From assembly GCA_963931865.1 (NCBI GenBank), contig OZ007509.1:9357125-9421124 (forward strand): a stretch of DNA of 64,000 nucleotides. The letters run 5' to 3'. The position numbers were made by a program, and so were the translations under genes. This DNA comes from Axinella damicornis (taxonomy: Eukaryota > Porifera > Demospongiae > Axinellida > Axinellidae). How positions within the stretch are numbered: the stretch's first letter is position 1; each line of letters starts with the position of its first letter. This document shows positions 42,701 to 52,482 of this stretch, in pieces. The notes under the pieces were generated by a model. The model ran no database searches and was not told the origin of the DNA. It saw only the letters and a program-made list of their open reading frames with translations.

Positions 42701-44746
42701 AATGTAATTGGCAAACAAACATCATCTACACAGCCAAAACTAAAATCTTTAGAGAAATGGCTAAGCAAACGACAGAAACCTGCATGTCTTAGAATTCCTC
42801 ACCTTACACCAGCATCTGGAGATGAATATTATTACAGCTTACTGTTGCTCTTCAAACCATTCCGTACAGAATCGATTCTGATACGAGAAGGTGAATCAGC
42901 AAGAGATGCTTTTCAAAGGCAATCTACTGAACTGGACATGAATTCATCACCATATCTCACTATGGCTAGACAAATCCAAAATGCCATTGTCAGGATTAGA
43001 TTACAGGACTCATCAACTCCAACTGACATTGCAGCACAAGTTGCACCTAACCTAAGTTCACTTGAAGGTAGTGAATCACCTGATGAGCATCAAATATTAA
43101 TGGATGAACAGTGGTTGCATACTTGTAGAACAATTATTAGTACCAACATTAATTCTGAAACTGCTTCACCTGAACAACTTGCTCCAACCACTTCATCTAC
43201 AGCAGATGAAAGTCTCTCCTGGCAACAAGCTTCCCTGACTACAATGACAGATGAACAATACTTGGAGGCACTCCAAAACTCCAGTTCAGATCAGAGGGTA
43301 GTGATTGACAAAATTTACAGTCACAACAGAAGCCACATCATGAATTCTAGTGCAGACCAGCTACTCCTATTCGTGACAGGCGGTGCAGGTGTAGGCAAAA
43401 GCTTTCTAATCAGGACCATCACAGATATGCTCATCAGAATGCAGCAAACTCACAATCCCGTCTTACTTGTTGCTCCAACAGGAATTGCTGCCTACAACAT
43501 TGGTGGTATCACAGCACATTCAGCTTTCTGTTTACCAGTTGAACACCATAGAACAGCCAACTACGTCCCCTTAAAAGCTGAAAAACTGAAGCAATTCAGA
43601 ACAAAGTTCAGAAACATTCGATACATAATCATCGATGAAGTGTCAATGTTGTCGTGCCAAAATTTTTCATTTATTCACAAACGTTTAAGTGAGATCAAAG
43701 ATACCAGCAGTAATCCAAGCATTCTATTTGGAGGACTATCCATACTTACATTTGGTGATCTATTCCAGTTAAAGCCTGTACATGGCAGCTTTATATTTGA
43801 CACAAGGAAACCTGAAAGCTACCTCTGGCAGAAATTTGATGTAGCTATGCTCACAACAAACCACCGCCAAGCAGACGATAAATTGTGGGCAGAAATGCTT
43901 AACAGAATACGTGTTGGTACCCCAACAAATGATGACATTGAAGCACTGCAACAAAGAACATTAGTAGATACATCCATGCCACCATTTGATTCTGCATTAA
44001 GGATCTTCCCAACCAGAAAACAAGTCAAAGAATTTAATGAGCAACGACTGACTCTTCTTACTTCATCTCAGACAACACCTCAATCAATCTATACTATTGA
44101 AGCTCTTGACACAGTAGTATCTGCACCAGATTACATGTCACCTGAAGAAATTCAGGAGTCCAAACCTAGTGATGAATCTGACACAGCAGGGCTAGCTGAA
44201 ACACTCAAACTTGCTCGTGGAAGTCGTGTCATGCTCATACGAAATATTTACAGTGATGAGGGTCTAGTTAATGGAGCACAAGGAACTGTGGAAGGAATTG
44301 AATGGGGTGATGAGAATGATTCAATGCCGCGAGGTGTTCATGTCAAATTTGACAACCCAACGATTGGAAGATCACTTAGAAACCAAGCTGATCATGAACA
44401 CAGTCAAGCCATCTTAATAAGACCAATCACAGCGAATTTCTTTGGAAATTGTAATACACACTGGTCACGTACACAAATCCCACTAACCCCTTGTTGGGCC
44501 ACTACAGTTCACAAAGTACAGGGAATCGATCTTTCACATGCAGTTATGGACATCGGTTCAAAAGTATTCACAAGTGGGATGTCCTATGTTGCACTAAGCA
44601 GAGTAAAGAATATACAAGGAGTAGCCATTCAATCATTTGCACAGTCCAAACTAACAGCAAACCAAATGGTAATATCAGAAATGTCTAGATTATTCACAAA
44701 AATTAGTCATGATGAACAAAGAGACCGTCAACAACAATCAACATGA
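39737..44746 (+). CDS. Helitron Rep-helicase transposase, intact
   Basis: An uninterrupted 1,669-residue frame. Residues ~20-125 hold tandem Arg/Gln/Glu-rich repeats (QRESQEQREQRLQADRERR). A Cys finger (CLVCSRILF...LCSKCHTQ) sits near 140-190, and a DUF6570-like block (PFPVHHVMSHLPRP) at about 208-300. The Helitron N-terminal domain follows, with the HUH motif in RGSPHVHSFWW near 723 and the paired tyrosines in YVCMYVSKAEP near 858. The SF1 PIF1-type helicase has Walker A GGAGVGKS (~1214), Walker B IIIDEVSM (~1297), GDLFQLKPV (~1339) and THVKVQG-like VHKVQGIDLS (~1591), YVALSRV (~1617). Rep nicks and joins single strands while the helicase unwinds. The most upstream ATG was used; the next is only two codons on. 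The ORF ends in TGA. Confidence 0.95.
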   Translation: MLMMRCSSFLHSRREGDHVRFQQASPEQQDDRLTRQQETPEQRQERRLQTDRERRRQRRQQESPEQREQRLQADRERRQLRRQRESQEQREQRLQADRERRRLRRQRETTDQRRQRLDARRLHQYSIDKFKSSLQATLSNCLVCSRILFSDKAQNMTYASLIEVCPSYVSIGATTGNVVLCSKCHTQIAKQQWPSWAADNGLTPDSIPVVLASLTPDELRTISLICPFLKVVILPGGQFGEEGSVIHFPFPVHHVMSHLPRPLSESELILSCTGVAQRDAFRTMLDQINHDRVYQALMWLKSNNVLYSAISVQDSQMDDGTISSDTVNTDESTYDQSNDQAIITSDQTIATSDQTFTIAQTFTIATSDQTVMDQPLPNVTELNCHFVHTSDVNDTIMSVENSVAVSANETTRMLQQDQIATNNVSLSHSYSHDLDLGMDVDQEHIPVTAEQPVERNMPQAHFNQCCMVCQNYVDPDIPIEQLLTQQNSVPQLHFPHLSSQPINMFQQDNLEEQAFPVLFPKGRYGLDYPRTKPITDLKYFQNRLFNKDARWRNSTVWVFWALNMFEIRKLQNEISIVSRIKKQNLQPLTAADITQPNRDSTNQSYMFMKNIRGTAAYWKDQLLDLLARLNTLGPPTFFVTLTANDLHWPEYFMLIDPSLSTDQVAHMTSSQKLELLKRHPLEAVMFFERRLDSFINNVIKSNDKPLGTVKDYWMRIEFQMRGSPHVHSFWWIEGAPNVDTVEGRQQAPQFIDQYISTRLPDQTQEPELYTLVQTLQVHKHSPTCYKHNRGNCRFDFPRPSSTETRLRTNTDPGSAARFYVTQRDECDAWVNAYNPPLLKAWEANMDIQMVGSQYGAAMYVCMYVSKAEPERLKHALHETLQNIPPNASQRKRLSMIGATVLTHRQVSIQEAMYRLGGFPLVRSTRGTVTVSSRLPNYRTRILRPRSEIASLPNSSTDIFQPGTIEYYQHRPDGEEWDSMSLASFATQYNVIGKQTSSTQPKLKSLEKWLSKRQKPACLRIPHLTPASGDEYYYSLLLLFKPFRTESILIREGESARDAFQRQSTELDMNSSPYLTMARQIQNAIVRIRLQDSSTPTDIAAQVAPNLSSLEGSESPDEHQILMDEQWLHTCRTIISTNINSETASPEQLAPTTSSTADESLSWQQASLTTMTDEQYLEALQNSSSDQRVVIDKIYSHNRSHIMNSSADQLLLFVTGGAGVGKSFLIRTITDMLIRMQQTHNPVLLVAPTGIAAYNIGGITAHSAFCLPVEHHRTANYVPLKAEKLKQFRTKFRNIRYIIIDEVSMLSCQNFSFIHKRLSEIKDTSSNPSILFGGLSILTFGDLFQLKPVHGSFIFDTRKPESYLWQKFDVAMLTTNHRQADDKLWAEMLNRIRVGTPTNDDIEALQQRTLVDTSMPPFDSALRIFPTRKQVKEFNEQRLTLLTSSQTTPQSIYTIEALDTVVSAPDYMSPEEIQESKPSDESDTAGLAETLKLARGSRVMLIRNIYSDEGLVNGAQGTVEGIEWGDENDSMPRGVHVKFDNPTIGRSLRNQADHEHSQAILIRPITANFFGNCNTHWSRTQIPLTPCWATTVHKVQGIDLSHAVMDIGSKVFTSGMSYVALSRVKNIQGVAIQSFAQSKLTANQMVISEMSRLFTKISHDEQRDRQQQST

Positions 44747-45054
44747 ACCTCAGTAAACAATCAGAAAACAACTCACCAACGGCTAACACCACAATCACGA
44801 TAGAAACCTATGCAATACTGCATGACATTAAACAACCAAACGTTACACCCACATACAGTTGTCACGCCAGCGTACCGGAAGTCAATATAAATATGTATAA
44901 ATTTATTTACATTGCGTAGACTACGCGGATGCGCGCGCTCGAGATATGAATATATTTACGTTCTGCTCCACCCACTTCCGTTAAATTTATTTGTGAATAC
45001 GTAAAAGATGCTGAGCTAAAACATTACATGCGCGCTAAACAATTGCAGTTAAAA

Positions 45055-46090
45055 TTACATTGAAAATTCGAAGATGCTGCGAGGTTGGGAGCTGGAGTTA
45101 TAAGCTATTGGAGACAGCCTGGTGAAATTTCCATCTTTCCAGTGGGTACTGCACTCAGTGGTGCCATTTTTTTTTTGCAAGCTCTGGCATAAATCTGAAG
45201 GTGAGTTACAGTAGTAGAAAGCTTGTTGTACACACACAATGCATTCATTCTTGTGTCCCAAGTACATAAACATACTGAAATCACACAACAATAACACACA
45301 AATTTTTCAATAAAAGCAACTATGCAACAGGGCAACAGGTGGAGAGTAGTAAATAGTGTTGATCCGCAGATGGTCACCTGCCAACCTGTGTGTGTGGTTA
45401 ATGTGTGCATACGTGAGGAAAGGAGGTGTCGACATGTTTGGCAGTCCAAAACACTTTCCCATCTACTATTAAGCCTGCCCTGCTACATCAGTATGTTCTT
45501 TATACATCCATTTTGTTGCTGTTTTAAAAAACAAATTTGCATGCTACTGTCTGTTTTGCTAAAAATTTCCATAAATAGTAAGAACTATGAGTTCTGCTGA
45601 AAACCTTATCCAATCTAGCCTCATCACTCCAAAGAACAATATTTTATTGTACCTACATGAACACTGTTAAAACGGGGTGCTCCAAAACACCCCAGGGGAA
45701 CTTACACGCAGCCATATCCAGGTTATTAAAACATCTTTAGAGTTACTCACGTTACCCTCAACAAATCAGATGCCTCAGAATCGATCACATGATTGAACAT
45801 TAATTCGCATAATGCACACTTTAGTGTGCATTATTTAGATAAAGCATACTTTCAAACACCAACGGCTGTTTCGCGGCAGTGAGTAGCACTAAAATACTTT
45901 ATGTACCAGTTTTACAGGGTTAGTTAGTGCACTCGGGCAATGTAGTAACAGTTTCGGGCGGACAATGCACTTGCCTTTAGCTCGTATTCGGCAGCAATGC
46001 ACTTACACTTCAGCAAAACAGAGATGCTTTAGTTACACCATCCTTCTGTAATACAGTGTAATAATCTTGATTTGTGAACAACCTGCGTCA
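45055..46090. other. Left interior of CATA element, no gene recognised
   Basis: Open minus-strand frames at 45055-45449 overlap but show no known motif. Twin near-palindromic TTTAGTGTGCATTATTTAG sequence lies near 45810-45840. No catalytic DDE pattern was seen. Confidence 0.4.
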
Positions 46091-46094
46091 CGGG

Positions 46095-46480
46095 TAGCCT
46101 CGTTCCCAGTCCCACGCCCAACTTTTTGTTGCTTGCAGTACGGTAAAGCGGGGAGGGCCTGGTACATTTCCTCACGTGAGCATGACGTAATCGACAAATG
46201 GCAAAATTTTCAGAACGAGGGTGCTACGTTCCGCGTGTTGTTCAACTACCTATACTTTCAACGCTTGGTGAGTACGACAGTCGCCCCCCGCTAGCTAGAT
46301 ACGTGTGGTGTGTTACCTGGTACCTTCGTTCTTCTTGCTGTTCTGAGACACACTACGCCCACGTTAAACTTCTGGTCTTTCTACCCCTGACGTCACTCAC
46401 GTGAGGAAATGTACCAGGCCCTCCCCGCTTTACTGTACTGCAAGTGACGAAAGCTGGGCGTGGGACTGGGAACGAGGCTA
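46095..46480. mobile_element. TAGCCTCG MITE
   Basis: Long inverted repeats begin TAGCCTCGTTCCCAGTCC and end GGACTGGGAACGAGGCTA type sequence, with GAGGGCCTGGTACATTTCC mirrored inside. TCACGGG occurs on both flanks, offset by one base, so the target duplication is about 8-9 bases. Confidence 0.85.
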
Positions 46481-47208
46481 CTCACGGGAGCGTGTGAGCT
46501 CAAGTGTGCCCAACCTCCACTGTGCCCTGGGCCCTGGCCCCAAGGGTGTTTTGAAGCACCCAATTATAACAGTGTATATGATGTTAAATCTGTACAGTAA
46601 CATCAAGCATCATGTTGATAGCTTCTTCTCAGGTAATTAATAGTTAGTTAGGGGTGTTTACCCTGACTTAATATTTGCAGCTGCAAGTACAGCACACACC
46701 AAAGCAAGTACTGAGTATGGTACGTATTACCGTAGTCTCCCACTAATACGCCCCCTTCGAAAATACGCCCTCCTTATAGCATGGCAACTTCTACTTCTAC
46801 ATTGGAGTAGGTGTACTTGGGTCTTGGGAATGTGGCACTGTGCAACACAAAACAGCCTCGAACTACCAGGTAAGTAGTGTATACCAATATTCATACTACA
46901 CTTCAATGAAATAAGATTGGCCAATTGAAGGGATTTATTACCCCTCTGATTTTACTTGTAAAATAGCGCTCAAGGAGGAGCTATAAAAGCGGGCGGTCAC
47001 TGGTACATGGTGGGGTGGAGCCAAGTTGAGGGGCGGAGCCATGTGACTGCTCGATCGTGCGCACAAGTCACTCGAGTGCCTCGTATGTCAGCGGCCTTGT
47101 CGTACTCATAGCCAGTCTGTTATTTCGTCGAAAAGGACCTCCGACTCGTAGGTTATTTTGTTGACAACTGAAGCGCTAGCGTAGTTACCGTTGCTATACT
47201 CTAAATCG

Positions 47209-47348
47209 GTTAGACACTGAGACCAATGGGATCTACGCAATTTAGAAACCCTCGGGCCCTTAGTAGCGCCCTCGCTGCGCTCGGGACGCTACAGCCCAGG
47301 GCCCTCGGGTTTCTAAATCGCGTAGATCCCTTGGTCTCAGTGTCTAAC
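47209..47348. mobile_element. 140-bp hairpin element
   Basis: GTTAGACACTGAGACCAATG with GGATCTACGC is mirrored at the right end, and the inner arms (CCTCGGGCCCTTAGTAGCG) also pair. One extra T and a few mismatches separate the arms. Confidence 0.85.
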
Positions 47349-47429
47349 TATATATGTTTTACACTGTCTACAACTGAGGTAGTGCTCATTAGTCTGCTTG
47401 TGGACCACCTTTTGTATTCCTTATTACAC

Positions 47430-48479
47430 AGCATTGACAGACTCCGGATGGAGTAGAAAGAATGGTGTGTTGAAGGTTGTTTGGGAGGTTCAGGCAAATA
47501 TTGACAAGGCGAAAGCTTGTCTTGAGTTTGTGCTAACAGGGTGCAAGTGCAAAACCGGACGTTCAACCCGCAGGTGTTCGTGCAAGAAAAATGGCAGGAT
47601 TTGTGGTCCAAGCTGCGGCTGCATCAACTGCACAAACTCCACCCACACACACGTACCTTCATCCAGTGATACAGTAGTCTCGTTCCCAGACCCAAACAAC
47701 CCCAGCGAAGATCGCTTGCAGTATCTCGCGGGGTAGGAGGGTCTGGTCATTTGACCGCGGGCAACGCGGATCTACGGAATGTTGACAATTTCATTTATAC
47801 GTGACGTCATATCCGTAGTATAAAATTTCGCCCCATACTGTACATGTAGTTAAGCATTTGTTCATCTGTCATGGCTTGTTCACAAGCGCTCGAGCGTTGT
47901 CGCTGCCTGGTGACTCTATGGCCTTACAGTACTGCCTGATGACATACCTGACTGTCGTGATCGTCGGATTCTGCGCAGTGACTACCCCCAAGCACCTGCT
48001 GCCAGTACTAGCCACCATTTTACCTTGCCGCTTTGAATGGTAACAAGTCCATGAGCTACTTGCCGTACGCCGTATCGGCATCAATCGTTTCACTAGTCTG
48101 GACTGCCAGCTACATCCAAGTCATTTTGAGAGCGCTTCTAAATCAGCGGAAAAATATTTACGGTAGAATTTGATAATTAACCAATAATTGAGTACGCCTG
48201 CATACCAGGCGTAGATCCGCGTTGCCCACGGTCAAATGACCAGACCCTCCTTCCCCGCGAGATACTGCAAGCGATCTTCGCTGGGGTTGTTTGGGTCTGG
48301 GAACGAGACTAGTGATACAGCTGACCTTTGAGATTCAAGACTTATTGAACGAGGTGGTTGAGGATGAGTATGTTGACAACAGTGGGGACGACCTGGAGGA
48401 GATGAGGGAGGATGAAGAGCTTCAGGACATTGTGAATTTTGTATTTGGGCCAGAGTCAGATGAAGAAGATCTGGCATAA
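47430..48479 (+). pseudogene. CXC-domain protein of the CATA element, MITE-interrupted
   Basis: After a TTACACAG acceptor the frame reads ALTDSGWSRKNGVLKVVWE, then the Cys-rich motif CKCKTGRSTRRCSCKKNG followed by CGPSCGCINCTN, the second half of a tesmin/TSO1-type CXC domain, a zinc-binding DNA-binding fold. A MITE (47675-48311, 9-base duplication GTGATACAG) then interrupts it. An acidic tail (EIQDLLNEVVEDEYVD...ESDEEDLA) follows to TAA 48479. Removing the MITE leaves the two parts one base out of phase, so a further small change or a splice site is needed. Upstream exons were not recognised. Confidence 0.55.
47675..48311. mobile_element. TAGTCTCG MITE with 9-bp target duplication
   Basis: Inverted repeats of about 100 bases start TAGTCTCGTTCCCAGACCC and end GGGTCTGGGAACGAGACTA. 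GTGATACAG flanks both sides exactly (47666-47674, 48312-48320). It is inserted in the CXC-domain coding region. The interior encodes nothing recognised. Confidence 0.9.
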
Positions 48480-48969
48480 TCGTTGTATTTTACATAAAAG
48501 GCCATGCATATACACACAAACATTGGTGCCATTTTTTTTTTTGCAACACCAATGGAACTTAAACTTCAGACATACGGTCTACATACGTAACACTTTATAG
48601 CAATGCAAATAAGTACTGTGTCCAACAGCTACAAAGCAGATGAGATGCCGTTAACTACCGACGTTCTCCCGTTATCTTAGCCCTTAGATAGAGTAAAAGC
48701 CCGTATTTTCGGGCTAAATGGCTTGCCTTGGCAAACTCTAGAAATCCTGTAGGTGAGGTAGTCTTTTGACGCCACAGAGCCACGGAGATCAGCGCATGGG
48801 GACATTCCATCAGGGAGAAACAGCCAAAGTTACTCTGCCACGTGGTCAACGCTAAAATCGGCCATTTTTAGGGATTCCGCTATGACGTAATTGCAAGTAA
48901 ACTACCGGATGTTTGCACGCTGGCGTGACGACTGCATAAGACAACTAAACTTTGCTTTGTTTGGATCAC

Positions 48970-51900
48970 CCAAAAAATCTATTTCAGGCATCTTCTTGAT
49001 AGGTACTCATCAACTCCAGTCCTCTCCCACCACCCACACTTAATGTCCTCAATGGGATGATTTCAACTGCCAACCAGACAAGGCCAGTCTAGTAAATCCC
49101 CTAAATCAGGTGATTTCAACCTTGAATAGTGATGGGAGGGACTACACTGTGACCTTCCAGGTAAACAAGGTTGCTGAACAGCAATAACAAATTACACAAG
49201 TTGCCAGGCAACATGTACACCACCAGTCAAATTAGACTACCCATTGGCTGGAGGATCATTTAGCCATGCTGACCATGACCAATCACAGCAAATTCCTTTG
49301 AAAACTATTATACATATACAATCATACTAAAGTCCCACTGACCCCATGCATGTTGGGCCTCTGCAGTTCACAAAGTATACATGCAGGGAATCACACTTTC
49401 ACGTGCAGTTGTGGACATTCATTCAACAAGTGGGATGTCTTACATTCAGCTAAGCAGACATACAAGGGGTAACTAGCAAGCCAATCTGCATTATCAGAAA
49501 TGTCTATACACAAAAGTTTGTCATGGTGAACAAAGAGACAATCAACAATAATCAACATCAAACTCACCAAATCACCTAACCATCCGGAATCCACTCACCA
49601 TGCAATGGCAAACTACACATTATGATACTAAAACCTGCTACTGTATGCATGGCATTTAACATTACAAAGCACATTCACTCTGACGCCTTCATAAGACACA
49701 TGTTCAATGGCATGCATGAATTGTACATACTGCATTAATTCATATCCCAAGCTACTTGTCAACACACCAAAAATCTATTTCAGGCATCTTCTTGATAGGT
49801 ACTCATCAACTGTAGTCCTCTCCCACCACCCACACTTAATGTCCTCAACGGGATGATTTCAACTGCCAACCAGACAAGGCCAATCCCCTAAATCAGGTGA
49901 TTTCAACCTTGAATAGTGATGGGAGGGACTACACTGTGACCTTCCAGGTCAACAAGGTTGATGAACAGCAATAACAAATTACACAAGTTGCCAGGCAACA
50001 TGTACACCACCAGTCAAATTAGACTACCCATTGGCTGGAGATCATTTAGCCATGCTGACCATGACCAATCACAGCAAATTCCTTTGAAAACTATTATACA
50101 TATACAATCATACTAAAGTCCCACTGACCCCATGCATGTTGGGCCTCTGCAGTTCACAAAGTATACATGCAGGGAATCACACTTTCACGTGCAGTTGTGG
50201 ACATTCATTCAACAAGTGGGATGTCTTACATTCAGCTAAGCAGACATACAAGGGGTAACTAGCAAGCCAATCAGCATTATCAGAAATGTCTATACACAAA
50301 AGTTTGTCATGATGAACAAAGAGACAATCAACAATAATCAACATCAAACTCACCAAATCACCTAACCATCCGGAATCCACTCACCATGCAATGGCAAACT
50401 ACACATTATGATACTAAAACCTGCTACTGTATGCATGGCATTTAACATTACAAAGCACATTCACTCCGACGCCTTCATAAGACACATGTTCAATGGCATG
50501 CATGAATTGTACATACTACATTAATTCATATCCCAAGCTACTTGCCAACCCTTTGGACCACCAAAAATCTATTTCAGTCATCTCCTTGATGGCTACACAT
50601 CAAGTCTAGTCCTCTCCCACCACCCACACTAAACATCCTCAACGCTTCAACTGCCAATCAGACACAGCCAGTCTAGTCCTTCCCACCACCTTCCAATTTG
50701 ACAAACCATCAACTAGAAGATCATTTAGCCATGCTGACCATGACCAATCACAGCAAATTTATATGGATAACACACTAGTCACATACACAAGTCCAACTAA
50801 CCCCATTGACACATGCAAGGAATCACACTTTCATGTGCACATAATATGGACATTCAATCAACAATTCTTGCCGGATGTCTTATGTTGAGCTAAGCAGACA
50901 TACAAGGGGTAACTATAGCAAGCCAATCTGCATTATCAATAGATTACATGCACAAAAATGTGTCATGATGAACAAAGAGACAGTCAACCACCATGCAAAC
51001 AATCCAGAATCGGGCCACTCACCATGCAATGGCAAACTACACATTATGATAGTAACAGCTAATTTAAAAGCCTATACAGTATGCTGCATGCATGACATCT
51101 AAAAATCAAACATTTAAACAAACATGCCCACATAAGAAATGTTCAATGTATCAAAGGCATGAAAATATTTCATACCCTAAGCTGCATGTAAACTCAACCT
51201 TGCCTTTGGACCACCAAAAATCTATTTATCGCTACTCATCAAGTCTAGTCCTCTCCCACTTCCCACACTAAATGTCCTCAAACCGGATGATGTCAACCGG
51301 CAGCAAGACTATCCAGTCTAGTCCTTCCCACCACCACCAGACAGTAAATCAGGTGATTTCAACTGGACAGAAAATCAGGTGACTTCAACCAGACTTGAAT
51401 AGTGATGGGAGGGACTACACTGTGACATCCAGGTCTAAAAGGTTGCTCAACAGCAAAAACTAAGTTGCCAGGCAATGCAGGCAGGTGTTCAGCCAAATTG
51501 GACTACGTACCCATCCACTCATTGAAAGCAAACCACTCATTGAAAGCAAACCGATCATGAACACAATAATGCAGCCATCTCAATCACAGCAAATTTCGCT
51601 ATAATATTACACACTGGTCGCATAACACAAGTCCCACTAACCCCAGGGAATCACACTTTCATGCGCAGGCTAGGGTTGCGGGCATTCATTCAACAAGCAG
51701 ATCTCTATGTTAAAGACACAAACTTGATTGGCACAATGAACAGAGACAGTCAACAATAATCAACATCAACCTCAGTAGTAACAATCTGGAGACCACTCAC
51801 CATGCAATTAATGGCAAACTACACATTTTATGATAGTACAGTGTAACTGTCAAACCTAATACTGCATGATCCGACCTCCATTAATTCCACAAATTAATTC

Positions 51901-52180
51901 ATGCCCCAAGCAATACTTGTTGCTTTGGACCACCAAAATTCTATTTTCAGTCATCTCTTTAACCTATTCTCATCCAAGTCTAGTCCTCTCCCACCACCCA
52001 CACTAAATGCACTCAATTACCAAAATTATATTTCAGTAATTTCCCAATCAGATAATTTCAACTAGACACATTGAATAGTGCATGATGGGAAGGAATCACC
52101 AATCCTGGCCAACCAGATTGTCAAACCAGTCAAACTAGTAATATGGGTTCAGCAGCAGCCGGGAGGCTAGTTCCTCAACT
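48970..52180 (+). repeat. Five tandem decayed copies of the Helitron helicase 3' end
   Basis: Units start at a CCAAAAATCTATTTCAG motif near 48972, 49771, 50560, 51213 and 51934. The first two are nearly identical over about 790 bases; later ones are progressively shorter or more diverged. Each carries remnants of the last ~470 bases of the helicase gene and its 3' flank: AGTTCACAAAGTA matches the VHKVQG codons, and AAGTGGGATGTCTTA matches SGMSYV. Frames are destroyed. Together with the authentic end at 44350-44850 they form a six-unit series between the helicase and the RPA gene. The 67-residue minus-strand frames duplicated at 49391 and 50177 are by-products. Confidence 0.8.
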
Positions 52181-52187
52181 ATAAAAG
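52180..52187 (+). promoter_or_regulatory. TATA box of the RPA-like gene
   Basis: TATAAAAG lies about 300 bases upstream of the RPA-like start codon, just after the last tandem helicase-end unit. With no upstream ATG-rich exon visible, a long 5' leader containing the adjacent short repeats is likely. Confidence 0.5.
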
Positions 52188-52239
52188 AGGAACTCCGGCC
52201 TTCACTCCTCACTTCTTGCAAGCTATCAGCAAACGATCA

Positions 52240-52450
52240 ACTTCAACTGCGAAACTTCAACTGCGAAACTTCAACTGCGAAACTTCAACTGCGAAACTCC
52301 AACTGCGAAACTCCAACTGAACTCCAGTTGCAACTGAGCTATCTTGACTGAGCTGTCGCAACTGAGCTATCTCGACTGAGCTGTCTCAACTGAGTTGTCT
52401 CGACTGAGCTGTCTCGACTAAGCTAACTCGACTGAGCTATCACGTGCACT
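52240..52450 (+). repeat. Two short tandem arrays in the RPA leader
   Basis: About six units of AACTTCAACTGCGAA (13 bases) are followed by about eight units of CTGAGCTRTCTCGA (about 15 bases). Both lie between the TATA box and the start codon. Confidence 0.9.
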
Positions 52451-52482
52451 CATCTCTGCCACAGTGAACTCCCAACTCAATC

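Larger units (their letters stand above)
44856..48934. mobile_element. 4.1-kb element with CAGTYGTCACGCCAGCGT ends and CATA TSD
   Basis: The left end CAGTTGTCACGCCAGCGT and the inverted right end (ACGC...TGGCGTGACGACTG) match with one difference over about 17 bases. CATA lies immediately outside both ends (44852-44855, 48935-48938). Decayed tandem copies of the same Helitron 3' region (49697 and 50478) carry TTCATAAGACA with one CATA and no insert, showing the empty site. Inside are a CXC-domain coding region and three younger foldback insertions. No recognisable transposase was found, so the superfamily is open; a 4-base duplication is seen in Chapaev, Ginger and some other groups. Confidence 0.75.

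Noticed and set aside
49391..50380. Identical 67-residue minus-strand frames at 49391-49594 and 50177-50380 as a conserved small gene
   Set aside because: They lie in near-identical tandem copies of the decayed helicase 3' end read on the opposite strand, so identity reflects recent duplication and not selection.
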